Source: Abelmoschus esculentus
Lineage: Eukaryota; Streptophyta; Magnoliopsida; Malvales; Malvaceae
Length of the DNA: 64,000 nt
Reading direction: 5' to 3'
Assembly: GCA_035048815.1 (NCBI GenBank)
Contig: JAUCBN010000021.1
Location: 5,115,501 to 5,179,500 of the forward strand
Part shown: positions 35,601 to 46,134 of the stretch, piece by piece
Numbering within the stretch: position 1 is the first letter of the stretch
How the letters are laid out: the number at the start of each line of letters is the position of its first letter
Notes under the pieces: model-generated
Told to the model about the DNA's origin: nothing
What the model saw: the letters and a program-made list of their open reading frames with translations, nothing else
Database searches by the model: none
Program-made: the position numbers and the translations under genes

Positions 35601-35790
35601 GAGATCTAGTGCTTAAAAAGATCTTTCCTATATATCGAGATTTTCCGAGGGAAATGGATGCCAAATTGGGAAGGGCCATATGTTGTCAAAAAGGCCTTTT
35701 CCTGAGGCGCAATGATCTTGACTGAAATGGACGGACAAGAATTAAACAAGCCAGTGAATTCCGATTCAGTTAAGAAATATTACGCTTGAA
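32688..35790 (+). pseudogene. Element C pol: RT, two RNase H domains, internally deleted integrase
   Basis: The order is an acidic linker, RT (FSGYNQIKMNPEDMEK, then YVDDMIVKS near 33,530), RNase H (RPLILYLAVFENSMGCVLGQ near 33,960), and a second RNase H (YFDGAVNALRRGIRAVL near 34,430; AEYEACVMGLKA). The integrase N-terminus then jumps from NSREAKKYS to KKEIICRYGLP at about 35,080. Relative to B, 353 bases are missing: the zinc-binding module and the first catalytic aspartate region. The integrase core and C-terminus run to about 35,790. Stops occur near 33,100, 33,601 and 34,720. Confidence 0.85.
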
Positions 35791-36694
35791 GAAGAAAAAA
35801 GGAAAAAAGAAAAAAGAAAAAGAGTAAAAGAAAATGAAGCGAAAACCCAAAAGGGCACTTCATAAAAAATGATTAAAAGAAAAAGGAGGGGTCGAGATGA
35901 AAACCCGTAAAAGGTGTCTCGACACCAACGGAGGATTTGGGTCGAAAACCAGGAATGGTGGCTCAAATGCACAATAATAGGCATCCGGTGATTCATACCT
36001 CTCGGTTATCAAGCAATTCAGAAGGATCTTCACGTCTGCAAAGTTGGATCCTCATTTGAAGAATGGCTAGACAAGTAGATCATCTTTAAATCTATATCTT
36101 GGGAAAAGGCTCAGATGATCATATGTGATAAGCGCTTGGGAATTTGCATTTTGTTCCTTACCTTTTCCCTCATAATTGTTTTGCCATGATTGTTTTTGCA
36201 CGTTTGTCATAAATTTATAAAAAGCTCTAATAAAGATATTCATTTCTTTCTTTTGAGCCTTCAATTCTTTCCAAAGCATCATGCTAGTGAACTAATATTA
36301 ATTAATGAATACAGAAAATCTTTTATCATCACTATGTTTTAAGTTACAGGTAAGATTTGTTTTTCCGGATCAAGATAACGGAATACAAACGAACATGTTC
36401 TAATATTCAGACAAAATTTGGTTCGAAAGAATGCCTCAAAACAGCTTTGTAAAGAAGACAATCATCAAAGGTTGCCCTTGCTATGTGAGATGAAGACCAC
36501 GAATGCGGAAAAGGGAGAGAAGAGTCAATCAGACCCTTCAAAGTGACAAATTGACTGATAATACATGTCTTTTAAGGCAGTACTCATGCATCATAATAGG
36601 AATATTTGCATTAGAAGCATGCTAATAATGCATAATATTTCTGTTAAACAGCATTCAAGAACTATTGATTCAAAGAAATCAACAACAACGAACA
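35791..36694 (+). other. 3' untranslated region of element C, first part
   Basis: A purine-rich stretch just after integrase (GAAGAAAAAAGG type), then sequence without coding potential, colinear with 10,066-10,949 of B. I see no further feature in it. Confidence 0.5.
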
Positions 36695-36815
36695 TTATTG
36701 GCAGTCTTCTCGACGTGAGTCACGATTCAAACACTCTTGGTAGCCTTCTCGGCGTGAGTCCCGATTAAAACACTTTTATTTGCAGCCTTCTCGGTGTGAG
36801 TCCCGAAAGAAATGG
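36695..36815 (+). repeat. Three-unit tandem repeat with core TCGGCGTGAGTCCCGA
   Basis: Units of about 47 bp contain (G)CAGCCTTCTCGGCGTGAGTCCCGATT. Two of them (cores near 36,750 and 36,792) can form a TCGG/CCGA stem around CGTGAGTC or TGTGAGTC. The first unit has TCGA/ACGA, giving a shorter stem. Element B retains two to three of these units next to its deletion point. Confidence 0.7.
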
Positions 36816-36822
36816 TGTATCA

Positions 36823-37343
36823 TGAGGAATTTCGTAATAAGAAGAACAACCTCAAGTTTCACCGCTTACATCTGGAGAATTTCGTAATAAGAAGAACAGC
36901 TCCAAATCTCCCGGAAACGAGGAATTTCATAATAAGAAGAACAACCTCAATTTCCATCACTTGATGAGTTTGGAGAATTTCGTAATAAGAACAATTTCAA
37001 ATTCTATGAGATACGAGGAATTTCGTAATAAGAAGAACAACCTCGAATTTCGCCACTTTTATCTGGGGAATTTCATAATAAGAAGAACAGCTCCAGATAT
37101 CCCAGAGATAAGGAATTTCGTAATAAGAAGAACAGACTCAAGCTCCATCACTTGATGAGTCTAAAGAATTTTATGTGAGGAATTTCGTAATAAGAAGAAC
37201 AACTTCAGACCCTGGAGAATTTCATAATAAGAAGAACAACTCTAGATATCCCAGAGATGAGGTTTCCGAACAAGAAGAACAACCTCAAGTCACGTTAAAG
37301 ATCTTGCTTGAAGAAATTCGTAATAAGAAGAACAGCTTCAAGC
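36823..37343 (+). repeat. Array of 11 hairpin units with constant loop and varying stems
   Basis: Eleven copies of AATTTCGTAATAAGAAGAAC (some with CATAATAAG, one shortened, one diverged) occur at intervals of about 37-65 bp. The bases on both sides are complementary, and the stem sequence differs between units. The stems are TGAGG/CCTCA (36,823), TGGAG/CTCCA (36,873), GAGG/CCTC (36,919), TTTGGAG/TTTCAAA with two G-U pairs (36,969), CGAGG/CCTCG (37,014), TATCTGGGG/CTCCAGATA with one G-U (37,060), a broken one (37,111), TGAGG/CTTCA with one G-U (37,176), TGGAG/CTCTA with one G-U (37,213), TGAGG/CCTCA (37,258) and GCTTGAAG/CTTCAAGC (37,306). Loops are mostly 22 nt. Units 1-6 form three dimers of about 96 bp. 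The array sits in the 3' untranslated region, 70 bases before the PPT. Confidence 0.85.
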
Positions 37344-37414
37344 TTTGGCCAAATGGCTTAATCCAAATTCGTGTTTTTCAGTCTTTGCCCATCTCCTGCT
37401 CCGCAGCATTGAGC

Positions 37415-37427
37415 AAAGAGGGGTAGC
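37415..37427 (+). other. Polypurine tract of element C
   Basis: AAAGAGGGGTAGC directly precedes the LTR start TGTTAACACG, the expected plus-strand primer site. Confidence 0.65.
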
Positions 37428-37651
37428 TGTTAACACGAATTTATAATAAATAATAATAATAATAATTGAAAAAGTAAAAAATATAAAAAATAATAAAAAT
37501 AATAAAATAAAAAACAGAAAATTGTGGGATTGTTGGAGAACTTACCGGTTTTGAAGGGATTTGATCTTGTTTGTTGAGGAGTTTTTCAGGGAGTTAGGAT
37601 TAGGTGGAGAGATTTTAGGATGAAGAGATTGAGTTGGGTTGGGATTTTGAT

Positions 37652-37677
37652 TTGAATCCCTTTAAAAAGGGATTCAA
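37652..37677. repeat. 12-bp-arm palindrome in the LTR of element C
   Basis: TTGAATCCCTTT and AAAGGGATTCAA are separated by two bases. It is identical in its arms to the palindrome at 23,533-23,557 in B although surrounding sequence differs. Confidence 0.85.
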
Positions 37678-38115
37678 TCGAATCAGTGAAGGGGAACGGA
37701 CAGAAGCAATCGGAGGGAGTGTTTTTGGAATCGGCAGGCTGTCAGAGAAAGCTAGAAGACCGATCGGAGCAATCAAACATAGAGGTGAGTTTGTTTTCAG
37801 TTTTGAAATCTCGGTTTCTTTGTTGGTTTGAATCAGTTGAAGTCTGGTGGGGGTAATCTTTTAGTTTCTGTAGATTTTGGGTTTAGCCGAGTAGTTTAGG
37901 GGAGATTAGGGTGTTTGGAGATGTTTTAGGGTGTTTTTTTCTAGTTTCCGATGTGTTTCTAAGCTTTTCGAGGGTTTCGGCGAGTTCACCGACGCCGGAA
38001 TTGATCATCGGCATTGGGAACAACCCTTGGGCGATGGCCGAAAAACTCACCGGAGTAGGCTTGGATAGCGACGGGTTCGATCTGGCGGCGGTTTATGCGG
38101 TGGGTGGTGGTCGTA

Positions 38116-38158
38116 TTCTTCATGTTCATGATGAACATGAAGAACATTCATAATGTTC
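38116..38158. repeat. 14-bp-arm palindrome with overlapping second hairpin in the LTR of element C
   Basis: TTCTTCATGTTCAT and ATGAACATGAAGAA lie around a single G. The right arm overlaps a second inverted repeat, AAGAACAT...ATGTTCTT (38,140-38,160). The counterpart in B is at 23,035-23,069. Confidence 0.85.
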
Positions 38159-39995
38159 TTGGTTGAAAGCCCCTTTTGATCCACTTTGTTCAAGTTTTTT
38201 GGGTTGGATGGTGTTAGGCTTTAGAGGATTTGGGTGTTGGGTGAGTCGGCCGAGTCGGGTTTGGATGCAAATGACCGAGTCTACTCGGTCTAAAGGGGTG
38301 TATATCGTCCCTAGTACGACACCGTTTAGGGGGCGGGTCACACGGGTCGGATCCGGTTCATACCCGGATCCGCGCGTTTCGTTTATAAAGAGGAAAATTA
38401 CCCTTTTGGTCCCCCAAACCTTGAACTGTATTGCTTTTTAGTCACCAAATCCCTAATTCAGCCCCTAAAGCTTTAGATTTCACTCAATTTAGTCCCTATT
38501 CGCTCCTAATTGAACCCCAAACTTAATTAATTAATTTTAGATATTAATTAGGATTAAAAATTAATTTTAAGACTTATAAATTTCCTAATTAGGTTCTTAA
38601 TAGAATTTAATTTAATTTCTAAGATGAAATTTAAGATTGATTTTAGCCTAGATAGATCTAATTTACACTTAATTTGACTCCCAAACCTAAAATTAGACAT
38701 TAATTAGGTTTAATTTTAATTCTTAAAACTTGGAAATTATCTTAATTAAGTTTCTTAATTATTTTTTTTAGTTTCTAAGATAAGACTTAAAAATTAATTT
38801 AACCTAATTGAATCTAATTTAGCCCTAATCGAACTTTAAATCTATCAAATTAGACTTTAATTAAGATTAATTAAAATTTTGGAACTTAGGGAAAATTTAA
38901 TTAATTTACCAATTTAATTGAAGACTCTAAGCTTTAAAAGTAATTAAACTTTAATTAAATCTAATTCATCCCTTGAAGATCGAACTCTTATCCTTTTTGG
39001 TCTTTTACCATGTAAGTCCCTTTATACTCTTTTTGATCATTTTTGTTGTAATTTGTACTCCCATGTTTCTAATGAAAAGTATCAATTTCCTTTATTTTAT
39101 TTATTTATTTTATTTTATTTTATTTAATTATGTTTTATTTCAAGAATCATGTAGCATATTTTTTAGGGATCACGTAATCATTATTTAGCTAATTAATTTA
39201 GAGCATTCTAAGATTAAACGCTTTAATTAATTAATTAAATAGGGAGATAATTAGTAACGATAGTATTTGAATCTTATACCTCGGATACACTGAGAGGTCG
39301 GTGTTTTGACGTACCATGATGTTGGCCTAAAGAGTGTACCTTGGTATCGAATTCATGTGCTATTAAAAACCTAGAACTTGATAAAATCACTTAGGTTTAG
39401 AATTAAATAAAATTGGTAGGTAAATAATTAGTGATATTAGTAATTTAAATAGGTTTTAATATTTAACTAATGGAGCCCTCGTAGGTTAGAACTTAAAATG
39501 AACAAGATAAAAAATGGTCATGCATTTAACCCTTTTGAGGCAGAATTTATATTCCTTTAAATTTGGGTGAGATTTCCTATCTAGAGGACGTCTCATTCAG
39601 CCCAAGTTTAAAGGTGATGTAATTTCTTAATCAAAAGGGGACACTCAATTCAAGCAGTGTTCAATTAACAATGAAGAATTAAATTAATATCTATATTCAA
39701 AATATCAAAATACCACGTGAAATTAATAAGGTACCAATTTTTGGGCGTTTGTAAGGGTCGTCCTTACACGTAACCGACTCCTAAACCCAAATGTTTTTAA
39801 CGAATCTATGGTTTGTTTTATGGTGTTTGGCTTACCAAAGTGTCCAGTGGCGACTCTAAATCAATTTTAAAATTAAATAATACGTTTTTTTAAAAATTGG
39901 TTTTCTAAGATTAAAAGCGATAAAATTTGGGGTTTTTTCAAAATCAAACCGCCAGGCTATTTTTCATATTTTTCGATTTTAAAAGGGTCATGACA

Positions 39996-40308
39996 GAGGT
40001 GCCCGAAATTGGCTCAAGACTTGTTATTTTAAGGAGACAACTTTAGTCTAAGTTCTATTTGTCTTAAACTTAGAGTTTATCTAAGAAAGCCTTGAATCAA
40101 CCTTGTCCATAAAACACACACACTCACCTAGCCTTATAGCTTGTTTCTTAGTAAAAGTCCTTGAGTAAACTAGTGGCTAAAACGGAGAGATAGACATGAC
40201 CATGGTGGGGAGAATAGATCAAAAAATAAGACCAAGGGGGAGTAAGGTTCGGCAATTTGATGTCTTACATTGCTTGAGGACAAGCAATAGTTCGAGTTTG
40301 GGGGTATT
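39996..40308 (+). other. 3' untranslated end and PPT of element A, first copy
   Basis: Element A resumes after C with the phrase AGAGGTGCCCGAAATTGGCTC. It continues to a conserved GAGGACAAGCAATAG block and a G-rich PPT (GAGTTTGGGGGTATT) that ends at the start of an LTR copy (TGATGAGTGCC, 40,309). Confidence 0.65.
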
Positions 40309-40943
40309 TGATGAGTGCCTAAAAGGTAGTTATTTACTACCCTTCTCATGGTACTTTATGCATCTATTATACACCAACTTGAGCTAAAATATGGACTCTT
40401 TGCATAATATTGGATATTCCGTTATCACTACTTACAAAGACGAAATTTATAGAGAATATAGATATTATTACATATTCTGTACATGCAGGAATATCCAGGG
40501 CCGAAGCAGCGGTGAAACAGTGTTGAGGCGAGGCAGAGATAAAGGTCGCGGCAGCATCTAGAGTGGTAGCATCAACATTGTAGGCGAATGAAAGAAAAAA
40601 ATATAGAGAACATTCTAGAAGATGCGGCGCACCAATTGGACCAGGCTAGCGCACTAAAAGCCCAAGTCAAAGATCAAATGGGAAAATTCTTCTAGAAGGC
40701 GGCAAACTTGGAAATATCAGATCTCTTGAAGAAGACTTGTTCCTTACTCCAAGTCAGAATCAATTAAGGAAAGGTTTGCCCTAGGTTAAGACTATATATA
40801 GCCTGGCCGGCCACATTGTTTAGAGAGTCGATTTTAGAGAAACATTTCCCCTAAGAATTGTACCTATTGACATTATGTTCTAATTTCTTAGGGATAGGTG
40901 AAGGTTGTAAATATTAGTGAGAGGAGATTGTTTCTTGTTTCTT
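40078..40943 (+). repeat. First unit of an 866-bp tandem duplication (3' UTR end, PPT, partial LTR)
   Basis: The unit starts at TCTAAGAAAGCC, includes the PPT and the first ~635 bases of the LTR, and ends at TTGTTTCTTG. It is followed directly by a second copy starting TTCTAAGAAAGCC. The LTR start occurs at 40,309 and again at 41,175, exactly 866 bases later. Confidence 0.8.
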
Positions 40944-41174
40944 GTTCTAAGAAAGCCTTGAATCAACCTTGTCCATAAAACGCACACAATTACCTAGCCT
41001 TATAGCTTGTTTCTTAGTAAAAGTCCTTGGGTAAACTAGTGGCTAAAACGGAGAAATAGTCATGACCATGGTGGGGAGAGTAGATGGAAAAGTAAGACCA
41101 AAGGGGAGTAAGGCTCGGCAATTTGATGTCTTGCATTGCTTGAGGACAAGCAATAGTTCGAGTTTAGGGATATC
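40944..41174 (+). repeat. Second copy of the 3' UTR end and PPT of element A
   Basis: It repeats 40,078-40,308 with minor changes, including a PPT altered to GAGTTTAGGGATATC at 41,160-41,174. The join to the first unit is at TTCTAA, a string that also occurs in the LTR where the first unit breaks off, pointing to short-homology recombination. Confidence 0.75.
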
Positions 41175-42431
41175 TGATGAGTGCCCAAAAGGCAGTTATT
41201 TACTACCCTTCTCATGGCACTATATGCATCTACTATACTCCAACTTGAGCTGAAATATGGACTCTTTTCATAATATTGGATATTCTGTTATCACTACTTA
41301 CAAAGTCAAAATTTATAGAGAATACGAATATTATTACATATTCTGTACATGCAGGAATATCCAGGGTCGAAGCAGCGGTGAAGCAGTGTTGAGGCCAAGG
41401 CAGGGACAAGGCCGCGGTAGCATCCAGAGTGTCAACATCAACATTGTAGGCGAATGAAAGACAAAAATATAGAGAACATTCTGGAAGATGCAACGCACTA
41501 ATTGGACCAGGCTAGCACACTGAAAGTCCAAGTCAAAGACCAAACGGGAAAGTCTTTCTAGAAGGCTGCAAACTTTGAAACATCAGATCTCATGTAGAAG
41601 ACTTGCTCCCTACTCCAAGTTAGAGTCTATTTAGGAAAGGTTTGCCCTAGTTTAAGACTATATATAGCCTAGCCGACCACATTGTTAGAGAGCCGATTTT
41701 AGAGAAACCCTTCTCCTAAGATTTGTACTTATCGACATTATATTCTATATCTCTTAGGGATAGGTGAAGGTTGTAGATATTAGTGAGGGGAGATTGTTTC
41801 TTGTTTCTTGTTTCTTTGTTCTAATGCAATAATAATATCAAAATTTGCTTATGCTATTGTTATTCCTTGTTCTTGCATTCAAGCTCGAGAGAGAAGTTTG
41901 TAAGTAATCTATTTATCTAGAAGCTAAAAGAAGTGTTGGATTGGTTGGTGATTATCGTTGATTCACGCCGAGAGGTATCGTCAAAGACCAGTCATCAACA
42001 ACGCTCTGACTTAGAGATAAGCGGATTCAACTACAGATACTTTGCTGAATTTTGATGCATCTGCCCAAGAGCAAGAGATTTCCGCGGCAGAGAACACTAA
42101 CGCTGCCGAGGTTGTATCTATAGTACTGCCGAAGCAATATTGTATAATTGCATTGGACAAGAAGAAGATCAATCGAATCCACTAATTGACGCAGTTGGAT
42201 CCTACCCACTTTCTCTATATCGTTCTCCATCCTTTATTTTATGTTTTGTTATTTAGTTGCTTAGTTAGACAATTCCACTTATCTGTGTTTTTACTTTATT
42301 TTTAAGGAGCAAGGGAATAAGGGGAGACATATTAAGTATACCAATCCCTGTGGAGACGATATACGATATACTTATCACTTTATTACTTGCGACGTGTACA
42401 CTGCACAGTTGCGCTATTATTACACACATCA
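41175..42431 (+). repeat. 3' LTR of element A (1,257 bp)
   Basis: It runs from TGATGAGTGCCC to CACACATCA. A TATA-like TATATATAG at about 41,660 is followed by a short leader. The last 172 bases match the 5' LTR remnant. The first half is duplicated in 40,309-40,943. The LTR contains several TGCCGAGG/CCGCGGCAG motifs near 42,080-42,135. Confidence 0.8.
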
Positions 42432-45400
42432 GCTTCAACCAAGACTCTTGGAGCTAGTAGTACCCCACCTTCTTACTCGAGACAATCATCGAGTGCTACA
42501 AGTAGAATTCCTTCTCCTAAGAAAGGAATTCTCCCTGTAAGTAATGGTTCTGAGAAGTTGTCCGCTGCTGAAATGGAGGAGAAACGTAGGAAAGGGTTGT
42601 GTTATTGGTGTCCTGCCAAGTATTCACCTGGCCACAAATGTACCAGGTCCCAACTTTATCAGTTGTTGATGGAGGGGTAGGATGGGGAAGGTGAGGCCGA
42701 AGAATTCGTTGATTGTGAGGAGAAATTGGAGCCTGAAGTTGTTAAGGGAGGACAAGAAATTCTTGTCCTATCATTGCAAGCAATGTGAGGGTCATGGGGT
42801 TTTAATACAATGAAGATAGGAGTTTGGATTTGTAAGCAACAATGGGTTGCCCTGATTGATTCAGGCAGCACCCATAATTTTCTAAGTTTAGGAGTGGTGA
42901 AGGCTTGTCGACTGGGGGTTGAACAGCAACATCAGATGCAGGTCACCATAGCTGATGAGGGCACTTTGCAGACTCAAGGATAGTGTAGGGGGGTTACATG
43001 GGAGGCACAAGGACAAGATTTTTCCACTGACTTTTTGGTGTTGCCTTTAAAAGGATGTGATATAGTTTTGGGGGTGTAGTGGCTCACTTCCTTAGGACCG
43101 ATATAGTGGGACTTTTCAAAGTTATTGATGCAATTTGAATATGAAGGTATTTTGATCAGATGGAAAGGACTGTTACCAAGACCTACTCAAATTTTTGAGG
43201 AAGGTAAAGGAGCTAAAGTTTTAAAAGGGTCTCGAGTGATTCTGGGAGTTTCCCTATGTGCTTTGAAATCAAAATTGGACGGTCAGCTATCCAGCCAAAC
43301 CTCATCAGACGACTTACAAGGCTTGTTGAAGGAATTTACTGTTGTATTTCAAGAGCTGAGAGGTCTTCCACTCATTAGGGGACATAAACATAGGATCCTT
43401 CTCCAGGATGAGAATACAGTGGTGAAGATAAGGCCTTATAGGTACCCTACTGTCCAGAAAAATGAAATTGAGAGGATCATGCAAGAAATGCTTCAAGCTG
43501 GGATCATTAGAAACAGGCAAGTCCTTTCGCATCTCCAATTGTGATGGTAAAAAAGAAAGACAGATCTTCGAGATTTTGTGTCGATTATAGGCAACTCAAC
43601 CAGTTGACTATAAAAGACAAATTTCCTATTCCCATTATAGAGGAACTTCTAGGTGAGTTAGGGGGAGTGAGGTATTTTTCTAAGCTGGATCTATGTTCGG
43701 GGTACCATCAGATCCGTATGTGGGAGACAGATGTTCCCAAGACAGCCTTCAAAACTCATGAAGGACATTACGAGTTTCTCGTTATGTCATTTGGGCTAAC
43801 GAACGCTCTGGCCACCTTTCAAGGACTTATGAATGTTATTTTAAAAGGTTTTTGCAGAAGATAGTGCTAATTTTTTCGATGATATCCTTGTTTATTCAAG
43901 GACATTGGAAGATCTTTTGAAGCATTTGAGAGAAGTGCTAGAAGTTTTACGAGCCAACCAATTATTTGCGAAGGAAAGTAAGTGTACTTTTGGGGCAACT
44001 GAGATGGATTATTTGGGTATACCATTGCTGGTGGATGTATCTCAATGAATCCAGATAAGGTTCAGGCTATTTTGAAGTGGAAGACTTCCTCTAATGTAAA
44101 GGAGCTAAGAGGATTTTTGAGATTGTCTGGTTACTACATACGATTCATCAAGGGGTACGGAGGGATTATGAAGCCTCGCACCAACCTGTTGAAAAAAGAT
44201 GGTTGGTTGTGGAATGAGAAAGCTGAAGCAACCATTAACCAACTCAAGGGAGCTATGACAGCAACCCCTATTCTTGCTTTACCTGACTTCACCAAACTAT
44301 TTGTTGTGGACACGGATGTCTCCTATTATGGAGTAGAAGCAGTATTACTCCAAGAAGGACGGCCTATTGCATATTTCAGCAAGGGATTGGGGGTAAAACA
44401 CCAACAACTCTCCATTTACGAGAAGGAAATGCTAGCAGTCCTTCTAGAAGTCAAGAAATGGGCACCTTATTTAATTAGAAGGCATTTCAAAATTCGTACG
44501 GATCATCAGAGTTTGAAGTTCTTGGCTAGCAACCAAGCTACCACTCCAGCTCACAAGCTTGGGTTGCAAAAATGTTAGGCTTCGACTATGTGGTGAGTTA
44601 TAGACAAGGCTCCAGCAGCACTGTAGTTGATGCCTTATCGAGAGACCCTCAATTTGTCCAAGGAGAATTGAGAGCCATCAGCAGTTTTAGTACCCAGTTG
44701 GTGTAGCAGATTTGCCAATCTTGGGAGAAAGATGACAAAATACAGAAACTGATTCAGAGATTGTCACAAGATCTAGCTTCGCATCCCAAGTATTCATGGG
44801 ATGGCAACTTGTGGAAACGAAGGGGAAAGTTGGTCGTGGGAGAGGATGTAGATTTGAGAACTCAATTGATTGAATTTTTTTTATCATAGTCTTTTTGGGG
44901 GACATTCTGGAGCTGAGGTAACAAGTAAGAGGATGGCAACATGTTTATATTGGAAGGATATGAAGAAAGCTGTGAGGGGGTTGATCCGAAAGTGTGGGGT
45001 GTGTCAGTAGAACAAGTTCGACAATCAATCGAAAACTGGTCTTTTGCAACCTTTACCAATACCGAAACAAGCATGGTCATCCATTAGGATGGATTTTTTA
45101 GAGGGAAAGCCTAATTCCAAGGGTAAGGATACAATATTTGTAGTGGTAGACAAGCTAATAAGATACGCTCATTTTGTGGCTTTGTCTCACCCTTTTACTG
45201 CCTTAACTGTGGCCCAAGTATTTATGGATAATGTGTTTAAGCTACATGGTCTTCCTGAAGTGATAGTATGCGATCGAGATCGGATCTTCATGAGCACCTT
45301 CTGGAAAGAATTATTTTCCAAGCTCAAGGTGACTATCACCCCTTTCACTGCATACCGTCCCGAGACGGATGGTTAAACAGAGGTGGTAAATAGGTGCTTG

Positions 45401-46120
45401 GAAACCTATTTAAGATATATGTGTGGGGAGTCCCCTAAAGATTGGAGTTCGTGGCTGTCAATGACAGAATGGTGGTATAATTCTTCATATCACTCGGCTA
45501 TTAACCTTACTCCCTACCAGGCTCTCTATGGACAGGAACCAACTGTGCATCTTCCCTATTTTGCTGGCGATTCGATTGTGGCATCAGTGGATCGAAGCCT
45601 GCAGGCCCAAGAAGCAGCAATTAAGATGCTTAAATTTTATTTGAAGAGGGCTCAAGAACGAATGAAAAAACAGGCGGATAAGAGGAGAAGTGATAGGGAA
45701 TTTCAATTGGGAGACTTGGTTTATTTGAAGTTGCAGCCATATAGGCAGTAATCAATGCAGTTTCGGAAGAATCAGAAGCTTGCTCTAAAATGGTTCGGGC
45801 CATATTCAGTGATCGAGAAAATAGGAAAGGTAGCCTATAAACTGTAGCTACCTGTGGGGTCGAAGGTCCATCCTATATTCCATGTTTCCCAGCTCAAAAA
45901 GTATGTTGGGGCTGTGCCAACTCAAAAGGATCTGCCAGTGGTGGGGGCAGATGGTACCTTGCTCAAGGAACCGGTGAGAATAGTGGACGGACGAATGGTT
46001 AAGAAGGGCAATAGGGCCGTCACCGAAGTACTCGTGGAGTGGAGCAATTCATTTCCTGAAGATGCAACCTGGGAACTCTTCCACAAGCTCAAGATTGACT
46101 ATCCTCATTTCAATCCTTGA
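42432..46120 (+). pseudogene. Element D gag end and pol with chromodomain, many lesions
   Basis: Domains in order: gag zinc knuckle CYWCPAKYSPGHKC (about 42,600), protease active site LIDSGSTHNF (about 42,855), RT (DYRQLNQLTIKDKFPIP, 43,570) with FDDILVYS (about 43,880), RNase H (44,045-44,578), and integrase with zinc-binding segment (about 44,990) and core (MDFLEGKPNSKG, CDRDRIF, FTAYRPETDG). The C-terminal chromodomain-like segment is at 45,854-46,120 (TEVLVEWSNSFPEDATWE). Stops and frameshifts at about 42,680, 43,080, 43,540, 43,865, 44,578, 45,376 and 45,850 inactivate it. It is clearly older than element E. Confidence 0.8.
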
Positions 46121-46134
46121 GTACAAGGATCTTT

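Larger units (their letters stand above)
27208..39995 (+). mobile_element. Element C: Ogre/Tat-type Ty3 retrotransposon, plus strand, 5'-truncated
   Basis: C has the same family and gene order as B in the opposite orientation. It lacks the 5' LTR, PBS and leader: homology with B starts in ORF1 at about 27,208. It keeps ORF1, gag, protease, probable intron, RT, two RNase H domains, part of integrase, a repeat-rich 3' untranslated region, a PPT and a full 3' LTR. A target duplication cannot be tested because the left end is gone. It lies between parts of element A. Confidence 0.85.
37428..39995 (+). repeat. 3' LTR of element C (2.57 kb)
   Basis: It runs from TGTTAACACG to GGGTCATGACA. It is homologous in inverted orientation to the LTR of B: shared palindromes, AATTAATTAA-rich middle, and the block GGATACACTGAGAGG-GTACCATGATG near 39,290-39,340. 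It holds many short chance frames but no gene. The element's 5' LTR is absent, so its age cannot be estimated from LTR divergence. Confidence 0.85.
6550..42431 (+). mobile_element. Element A: Athila-type Ty3 retrotransposon, lacking RT/integrase, host of two insertions
   Basis: A reads discontinuously as 6,550-8,513, 23,778 to about 27,207 and 39,996-42,431; elements B and C occupy the gaps. It has a 5' LTR remnant, a tRNA-Asp-type PBS, an Athila gag, an Athila protease (DLGAS motif), the Athila env-like region, a duplicated 3' untranslated end and a 3' LTR. The 5' LTR remnant (6,550-6,721) and the end of the 3' LTR (42,260-42,431) match closely, tying both ends to one element. No reverse transcriptase, RNase H or integrase is present anywhere in A. 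It was therefore non-autonomous, either from birth or by deletion. Confidence 0.75.

Noticed and set aside
36823..37343. CRISPR array
   Set aside because: Constant ~20-bp units alternate with variable stretches, but the variable parts adjoining the unit are its own complementary stems, spacing is irregular, and the setting is the 3' UTR of a plant retrotransposon.
37634..39188. Several 60-90-codon frames inside the LTR of C
   Set aside because: They lie in a non-coding LTR, include the palindromes and have no protein-like features or counterparts in B's LTR.
27162..40018. AGAGGTGCCCGAAATT on both sides of element C as a target duplication
   Set aside because: It is far longer than the usual 5 bp, a third variant exists at 27,119, and C's left end is truncated downstream of the left copy. 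It is a repeated phrase of element A.
42432..46120. D as an intact autonomous chromovirus
   Set aside because: At least seven frame lesions, and the 5' LTR and most of gag are missing.
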